Source: Amorphochlora amoebiformis (Eukaryota > Cercozoa > Chlorarachniophyceae). From it: a stretch of 64,000 nucleotides of DNA. The first letter of the stretch is position 1. The number at the start of each line of letters is the position of its first letter. The stretch spans positions 124,001 through 188,000 of the forward strand of contig BAAHQB010000158.1 in NCBI GenBank assembly GCA_054601695.1, in the 5' to 3' direction. A program made the translations under genes and the position numbers. The notes under the pieces were generated by a model. It searched no databases, had not been told where the DNA came from, and saw only the letters and a program-made list of their open reading frames with translations. Below are positions 1 to 64,000 of the stretch, one piece after another.

Positions 1-21251
<21,251 letters not shown>

Positions 21252-21262
21252 ATGTGTGTATA

Positions 21263-21321
<59 letters not shown>

Positions 21322-21385
21322 GTGTATATATACATATGCATAAATTTATAATTAATATATACGTATATGTGTGTGTACATATACG

Positions 21386-21436
<51 letters not shown>

Positions 21437-21659
21437 TATACATGTGTATATAAATATATATACACATATATGTATATTTATATATATATATCTATATTAT
21501 ATATATATATATATATACTTATATATATATATATATATATATGAATACACATGTATGTATGTATTTTATTTACATCTGTATATAATATAAACATAATGAA
21601 TATATATACATACATGCTCTATATATTTATATATTTATATATATGTATATATATACATT

Positions 21660-21694
<35 letters not shown>

Positions 21695-21697
21695 CTT

Positions 21698-21779
<82 letters not shown>

Positions 21780-22064
21780 TACATATATATATATATATAT
21801 ATATGTGTGTATAATATATATATATATATATATATGTACATGCATGTGTGTATATATAACATGTATATAAAATATAAATTCACATTCGTATATATGAACA
21901 CAAGTACTATAGGCATATATCGCATTTGAAAACATATGCATACATACTAAATACCATATATATCTAGAAAATATATCTACGTACCATACGTTTGTATATG
22001 CATTAGTACATGAATCTGTATATGATTATATGTAGGTAGTTTACATTTGCAGATTCTATAGACA

Positions 22065-22095
<31 letters not shown>

Positions 22096-22252
22096 GGTTA
22101 TATATATAGATATATATGTAGGAAGTTTACATTGCAGATTCCATACACATACATAACACAATACATATATATATATATGTATATATATATAGATATATAT
22201 ATATATAATTAATATAACTAAATAGATATATATATATATATATAAGATATAA

Positions 22253-22295
<43 letters not shown>

Positions 22296-22313
22296 TATAA
22301 AGATATAGATAAA

Positions 22314-22359
<46 letters not shown>

Positions 22360-22375
22360 CAATATATATATTATA

Positions 22376-22408
<33 letters not shown>

Positions 22409-22432
22409 ACATATGTCGTATAGCCTACTAAC

Positions 22433-22850
22433 CCGTTCACAAAACCTGAAAAAAAAAAACCAGAGAAGGAATTGACTTTTTCCAACGAGTTCCCATCGGT
22501 CAGCAGTCTCTTCATCAGCCTATGGAAGGTCATAATATCTCCGCTCAAAACGATGAGGTTGTTTTTCATCGTGACGACCTCACGTTCAACCTTACCTAGT
22601 GCACACAAGGGGCCTCGAACCAGGCGAGACGTCTTCGCCGCTGCGTTTCGAGCGGGCAGGATTCTCGTCCGAATCGTCAGATTTTGAGGAAGAGTCAGAT
22701 TCTGAGGAAGGGTATGAAGGAAGGTAGCTATCTGAGAGCCAATACGTAAAAAATTAGCGTTGTATTTTGCCCAGATATCCAATGATTGAAATTGTGTTGC
22801 TTGAAAATTATGTAGATTATCAATCAATAAGTTCGTTCCATCCGTCTTCA
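22433..22850 (-). CDS. Unidentified possible exon, minus strand
   Basis: The minus strand is open for about 140 codons with a natural amino-acid mix. Examples are [10 protein letters not shown] near its start and [19 protein letters not shown] further on, with a tandem [12 protein letters not shown] duplication. It begins after a possible acceptor (ctacag) and a GTTAGT donor follows, so it looks like an internal exon; it has no ATG of its own at that end. No family was recognised. An alternative is plus-strand exons near 22,517-22,536 and 22,597-22,692 whose phases agree and which encode an acidic Ser/Asp/Glu stretch. Only one reading is likely real. Confidence 0.35.
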
Positions 22851-23129
22851 CTGTAGCCAGCTATCTATTATATGTGCGTAGTATCTAGAATGCATATGCA
22901 TGATCTAGATGACCAACTCCGGCGCTGTCATTTGTAGTATATGAACTAGGTGAATGTATTAAATCCTTATCACGGTAGTGTAGAAACATTGTTGAGCTCA
23001 GTCATGAGCCAGATTACTTCAGTATATCAGAATCATTAGAGGATCTTATCAATACCGTCAACATGTTCATCGGTATATCGTCCGAATACGCATGTTCCTG
23101 ATACCCATCAGTGGTATGTATGCAAGTTG

Positions 23130-23285
23130 TTGTATGTGGGTACGAATGTTCGTATGCATGTTGGGACGTATGTTGGTACGTATGTTGGTACGTATGTTGG
23201 TACGTATGTTGGTACGTATGTTGCTACGTATGTTGGTACGTATGTTGCTACGTATCTTGGTACGTATGTCGGTGTGCTTGTACTG
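23130..23285. repeat. 12-bp minisatellite GTACGTATGTTG
   Basis: Roughly a dozen near-identical copies of the 12-mer lie in tandem between the minus-strand ORF and the 3' end of RAD16. Because 12 is a multiple of three, it produces apparent Val/Arg/Met-, Cys/Tyr/Val- and Gly/Thr/Tyr/Val-repeat frames of 70-80 residues, which I regard as artefacts. Confidence 0.95.
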
Positions 23286-23577
23286 CGTACCGTACGTATG
23301 TGGGTACGCTTTTTGACGTTTGTCGGAACTTAGAAGGCTACGTACGCATGTTCTAGTGTTGTGTGTTAGATAATAGATTTCTAACGTAATATATACAGAA
23401 GCTAATAGTTAGTACTGAGGGCGTCTGAGACTCAGGCTAGCTAACCAGACTCTATGTGCCTACTAGGTTCAGAGATTCATAAATGATAATGACCTGTTGT
23501 ATTCAGTCTAAGCCGCTGCTACGAGTATACGACCAGCAGTATGCACTTCATTCTAGTCATTAAATTATTATATACTA

Positions 23578-23630
<53 letters not shown>

Positions 23631-23848
23631 GTAGATGGTATCGATGCCCGGTAACACAGTAGTAACGGGCCACAAAGACTTTAGAAATCTACAATTCGAT
23701 TCATATGACGTATCAGTGGCTAGCATGTACTCAAATACCAATTACAATTAATATCCTATTAGGACTTCTAGAGTTAGGTTCCCATCAGGTCTATCGTTTG
23801 CCGATTGATAAATGACTCAGGCGTTCATGAAGGGTTTTCCAATTAGTA
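23286..23848. other. Region downstream of RAD16, no gene recognised
   Basis: Mixed sequence with one TA tract (23,580-23,625) and an 'aacgggccac' motif at 23,667. It would contain the RAD16 3' UTR, but no convincing polyadenylation signal was singled out. Confidence 0.4.
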
Positions 23849-37154
<13,306 letters not shown>

Positions 37155-37350
37155 TTTGGCGGCAGCGAGTGGACACGAGGCGCCCGGGTCGTGAAAGGGC
37201 GGTAAAAAAATTTTCGGCTTCGGCACACTCGGCATCCAGATACACATTGACTATGTCACTCTGAGTGACAGCTTCAACGAGCACTCGAGAGGCCGTTGGT
37301 CTCCAAAACGATTTGCCGGGAGGTTGAAGGGAGTATTTAAGCGCGGATCC
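37155..37350. promoter_or_regulatory. Putative bidirectional promoter between RAD16 and the coiled-coil gene
   Basis: Only 196 bp separate the RAD16 ATG (minus strand, 37154) from the candidate plus-strand ATG (37351). The segment is GC-richer than the introns and free of TA repeat. A TATA-like 'tatttaag' lies at 37,334 for the plus direction. The inference of shared control rests on geometry alone. Confidence 0.5.
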
Positions 37351-59680
<22,330 letters not shown>

Positions 59681-59689
59681 CTGTAGTCC

Positions 59690-60950
59690 GATGTGAACTA
59701 ACAAGAGTGTATGAAAGGTCCGCAGACCACACCAAAGTATTTCATTATAATTATTATGTAAAGTCGAGAAAGTATACGTTCTAGACCTAGAGATGTTATC
59801 ATAGTATAGTACATGCGACCCAGAAACCTGATCTACGGTATCATTTACCTTATGTCTAGTATGTCATAGAGTGTATCTAAAGTATGTCTGTACTAACGGT
59901 TTAGGCTTTTTTTAGTTACGTCCTGCGAACGAGTATCCATAACTTCGGATGAATCAGTTTATTGCACTCGCATTTGTCTAGTTTGTATACTCTAGTACTC
60001 AACATCTAGACTATTCTAGAGCATTCTCTGATTCTAGACCGGCGAACGAAACCCCCACCCGAGTTGTGTTGCAATTAGGTCTTTCTAGTCTTTACGCATG
60101 TAATTGCGCGCGTGCTGTCTAGACTGTTGCTATCGTTTTTGATCCTCTCGTTGAGAGCTTGAAAAAAGAAAAGAATGAGAGGTCGACTAGAAGTCTTCCT
60201 AACTTTATTGGCCTTGAAGCTCCGAAGCTTGAATATCGACCTAACCTAGCTAACTGCAACATTTAAGGACATCTAGGACGTTTCTTTACGTGTTATCTAG
60301 ATTGTTTCAATTAATTAACTATACTTTTGATTGTATAATTACCCTAGCCACCCAACCAGTTAGTATTTACTGTTCCTGATCTACATAGATCTAGCTGCTA
60401 GAGCTGATGTTGTAGCTAGTAGTGGGTTGTCTAGGTTGTGGACTAGATCTATTAGTCTAGTACGCTAGAGAGTGAAAATGACTGTGCTGCGAATTCTAGG
60501 AATTTTTAAATTTTGTGTATCCAGATATTCTCGACATTGCTAGATTGGAAGTACCTAGAGTACCACCAGTAGCTAGAGTAGATATAGTACTAGTACCTAG
60601 AGTACTAATAGTAGTACTCTAGGTACTGTAGTGGATGGATATATATGCATATGCATATATGATGGGAGCATGCGGATTCATCAATTCGTTTATTTATAAA
60701 ACTTGCGATTGATTAATAATAAAATTGGCAACTTCTCGAAACTTTTTTGAGTAGAATTTTTTTGTTAAACGTCGCGTTTAGTGGTCGCACTTCCAGGGAA
60801 AAAAGAGAAAAAAAAATATACAAAGCAGTCCTGCATGAAATTGTTAATCGAACCCCAGCATGTGCATACACGATGTGAACCCAGGACCGGCTAGACAGAA
60901 CATATATGTTCCAAGGCTAGCTTCGTGATCCTTTAATCGTAGATAGATTA
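59690..60950. other. Intergenic region between convergent genes, no gene seen
   Basis: About 1.25 kb almost free of TA repeats, following the stop of the coiled-coil gene. The tetranucleotide CTAG is very frequent, and 'gtacctagagtac'-type palindromes cluster at 60,550-60,630. No open frame above about 60 codons and no tRNA or rRNA signature was found. Confidence 0.5.
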
Positions 60951-60957
60951 GATACAA

Positions 60958-61050
60958 GACGATGTGACTGAAGGCGATGTCACGTGCCGATCGTGACAGA
61001 AGGCGATGTCACGTGCTGATCGTGACTGAAGGCGATGTCACGTGCTGTGG
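60958..61050. repeat. 33-bp direct repeat with CACGTG, three copies
   Basis: 'gtgactgaaggcgatgtcac' 'gtgc(c/t)gatc' is repeated about three times in tandem. Each copy holds TGTCACGTG (E-box/G-box core), which could be a transcription-factor site. The array ends about 40 bp before the last visible exon of the minus-strand gene. Confidence 0.85.
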
Positions 61051-61088
61051 CTTCGGATTCAGACCCGTAGGGTTTTGAAGCCTCAAAC

Positions 61089-61137
61089 CTCGGACATTCC
61101 GCTGATGCCAGAGTGGCTCATCCGTCTGGATAATTAT

Positions 61138-61176
<39 letters not shown>

Positions 61177-61271
61177 TTATATATATATATATATGCAATG
61201 CTACTATATATTCATAAATATACTTTATTAAAATCTAAATAATGAGGTCTAGCCTGTACACACATATAAAC

Positions 61272-61329
<58 letters not shown>

Positions 61330-61416
61330 GTATGTATATATATATATGCTCTATTCATACGTTCTCTACGTTCTCTCTGCGTATACTTTGTTTTTTATAT
61401 ACATACATACACACAC

Positions 61417-61452
<36 letters not shown>

Positions 61453-61483
61453 ATATAAATAATATGTATATATATATAATACA

Positions 61484-61519
<36 letters not shown>

Positions 61520-61905
61520 TACGATATTTCACACATGTAAGTCATCTCACACGTATACCGTCTGTCGGATTCCCTTGTCCCCGATTGGGGCTGATCATTA
61601 GTCTTGTATAAAACCAAACCTAAATATGTATATATGTAAACAATCCAACGTAAATGGAAAATAAGTAGTCTTGTATAAAACCAAACCTAAATATGTATAT
61701 ATCTATACAATCCAGCGTAAATGGAAATAAGTACAATCTCAATCCGTGTATGTGCGTTCGAGTTCCATTACATACATGTATGTAAAGTATATGTGGATAT
61801 CTATCTGTAATACAAAGTCCTATATGTCTGAATGTAAAGTATCAAAAGTTATGTATGTGCATTGATGATTTATGTATTATACAAAGCCTACATAGCTTCA
61901 TGTGT

Positions 61906-61962
<57 letters not shown>

Positions 61963-62021
61963 AACCATTCGATGTGTATTTATATTGATATTTGGTATAT
62001 ATATATATATTATATATATAT

Positions 62022-62057
<36 letters not shown>

Positions 62058-62104
62058 ATATCAAACTTATGTTGGGTGATATCCAACATAATGTATGTGA
62101 TGTA

Positions 62105-62163
<59 letters not shown>

Positions 62164-62244
62164 ATATATTTATGTATATATATATATATATATGTATATA
62201 CAAACATATATATATGTATAATATATATGTGTAATATACATATG

Positions 62245-62283
<39 letters not shown>

Positions 62284-62329
62284 ATATAACTTTTATTTAT
62301 ATATATAATATATATATATATATATACAC

Positions 62330-62366
<37 letters not shown>

Positions 62367-62448
62367 ACATACATACTACATAGATACATACTCCCATAAC
62401 TTAATACCACTTTGGCGCCGCTCCATATATATATATATACATATATAA

Positions 62449-62515
<67 letters not shown>

Positions 62516-62670
62516 TATATATACATATATAAACACATATATACTATATGCATAGATACATTCTCCCATAACTTAATACCACTCTGGCGCCGCTCCATTG
62601 AAAGCGAGGGTGCTTTTGGGTCATCTTCTACTGATACGGATACTGATATAACATCCACCTAACGTATATA

Positions 62671-62719
<49 letters not shown>

Positions 62720-62778
62720 ATAAGGTGCTTTTGGGTCATTTTCTACTGATACTGATACGGATATCACATCCACCTAAC

Positions 62779-62828
<50 letters not shown>

Positions 62829-62938
62829 ATAAGGTGCTTTTGGGTCATTTTCTACTGATACTGATACGGATATCACATCCACCTAACGTATATATATATA
62901 TATATATGTATATTATATATATATATATATATGTATAT

Positions 62939-62970
<32 letters not shown>

Positions 62971-63023
62971 AGGTGCTTTTGGGTCATCTTCTACTGATAC
63001 GGATACTTATATCACATCCACCT

Positions 63024-63064
<41 letters not shown>

Positions 63065-63153
63065 CAATGTATAAAAAAATATGTTACATAACTCTTTTAC
63101 GTATTTACCTACATTGCCAACAAAATGATATATATTGAATAATTATACATAAA

Positions 63154-63198
<45 letters not shown>

Positions 63199-63215
63199 TA
63201 TAGATATGTAGGTAT

Positions 63216-63259
<44 letters not shown>

Positions 63260-63281
63260 TAGATATATAGATATTATTTAT

Positions 63282-63357
<76 letters not shown>

Positions 63358-63490
63358 TATATAATATATACATATATACATATATACATACATATATATA
63401 TACATACATACATACATATATATATGTACATGCTGGGGCTATATTAGATGTTGGTTTTACCACTTCTCTCTCCGGAGCGTACTCGGGAGC
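61089..63490 (-). CDS. Partial minus-strand gene at right edge, family unknown
   Basis: Exons in transcript order: 63490-63430 ([20 protein letters not shown]), 62658-62580 ([20 protein letters not shown] then MERRQSG), 61590-61559 ([10 protein letters not shown]) and 61125-61089 ([12 protein letters not shown]). Phases agree for the last three. The first junction (phase 1 out, phase 0 in) needs a further exon or another donor. The peptide is Ser/Pro/charged-rich, without a known domain, as in disordered regions. The 5' end is outside the window; the 3' end is unresolved. Confidence 0.45.
61606..61735. repeat. 62-bp tandem duplication
   Basis: 'tagtcttgtataaaaccaaa' 'cctaaatatgtatatat' ... 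'aatccaacgtaaatggaaa' occurs at 61600-61667 and again at 61666-61731 with few changes. Intronic to, or flanking, the minus-strand gene. Confidence 0.85.
62390..63030. repeat. Copies of both ends of exon 62658-62580
   Basis: Read on the minus strand, three copies of acceptor + exon start ('acgttag|gtggatgtgatat' to 'gggtcat...agcacc') lie upstream at about 62723-62782, 62831-62890 and 62969-63026. One copy of the exon end + donor ('ggagcggcgccaaagtg|gtat') lies downstream at 62392-62425. Confidence 0.9.
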
Positions 63491-63541
63491 CTAAAAAAGA
63501 CGATTGAATAAATTTAGGGAAAATACCCAAAAATCAAGATT

Positions 63542-63958
63542 TTAGATTGAGTGAGAGAGAAAAACACGAGAGAGGGGAAAAAACCAGGGAGAGAAGAGAG
63601 AGAAGAGAGAGAAGAGAGGGAGAGAAGAGAGAGAAGAGAGGGAGAGGGAGAGAGGGAGAGAGGGAGAGAGAGAGAGAGAAGAGAGGGAGAGGGAAAGAGG
63701 GAGAGAGGGAGAGAGAGAGGGAGAGAAGGAGAGAGAGAGGGAGAGAAGGAGAGAGAGAGAGAGGGAGGGAGGGAGAGAGGGAGAGAGGGAGAGAGGGAGA
63801 GAGACAGGGAGAGAGGGGGAGAGGGAGAGAGAGAGGGAGAGAGAGAGGAAGAGAGGGAGAGAGGGAGAGAAAAGGAGAGAGAGAGATAGGGAGAGGGAGA
63901 GAGAGAGAGAGAGAGGGAGAGATAGAGAGAGAGAAAGAGAGAGAGAGAAAGAGAGAGA

Positions 63959-63994
<36 letters not shown>

Positions 63995-64000
63995 GAGCAT
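63542..64000. repeat. GA-rich purine tract at window end
   Basis: About 460 bp of GAGAGAGG/GAAGAGAG on the plus strand, running off the window. It is almost pyrimidine-free. The Arg/Glu and Ser/Leu frames on either strand are artefacts. Confidence 0.93.

Noticed and set aside
23092-23356. Val-Arg-Met, Cys-Tyr-Val and Gly-Thr-Tyr-Val repeat frames
   Set aside because: All three frames of a 12-bp minisatellite are open because 12 is divisible by three.
60840-60900. tRNA-like 'gaaccc' segments
   Set aside because: No cloverleaf could be drawn and no paired acceptor stem was found.
63542-64000. Ser/Leu frame (minus) and Arg/Glu frame (plus)
   Set aside because: Purine microsatellite with no splice or start context.

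Overview
The window is nuclear DNA from an intron-rich eukaryote whose introns are mostly (TA)n microsatellite. Short exons, often 30-100 bp, with good codon structure and matching splice phases are joined by introns that commonly begin GTATAT and end TATAG. Telomere-type TTAGGG/CCCTAA repeats occur inside several introns. The species cannot be named from sequence alone. A protist or alga is most likely, and TTAGGG telomeres fit a stramenopile, but that is inference. No rRNA, tRNA, CRISPR array, operon or intact transposase was seen. Almost every long open frame made of [12 protein letters not shown] or LTLTLT residues is translated microsatellite and is not annotated as a gene.

Layout: (1) About 1-21,250, plus strand: one long gene, open at the left edge. 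It encodes a run of Sel1-type repeats, then a basic/serine-rich linker, then an ankyrin-like segment and a charged tail. (2) About 22,433-22,850, minus strand: an unidentified possible exon with a competing acidic reading on the plus strand. (3) 37,154 down to 23,849, minus strand: a complete 24-exon RAD16-type gene (SNF2 helicase/ubiquitin ligase of global-genome nucleotide excision repair). It has an N-terminal PARP-type zinc finger, a CGPNA-type zinc finger, a very large charged insertion and two RING fingers in tandem. (4) About 37,351-59,680, plus strand: a gene head-to-head with RAD16, with about 32 phase-consistent exons encoding an unrecognised coiled-coil protein of about 773 residues with serine/proline-rich ends and a basic C-terminus. 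(5) 59,690-61,080: intergenic, mostly without TA repeats. (6) 61,089 to at least 63,490, minus strand: exons of a fifth gene, open on the right. The right end is a GA-rich tract.

The outstanding feature is the relation between microsatellites and splice sites. Many introns are almost pure (TA)n, so the repeat itself supplies both the GTATAT donor and the TATAG acceptor. At ten or more introns, tandem copies of the adjoining exon edge plus its splice site lie embedded in the TA tract. The genome therefore seems to grow introns by amplifying exon-intron junctions together with TA repeats.
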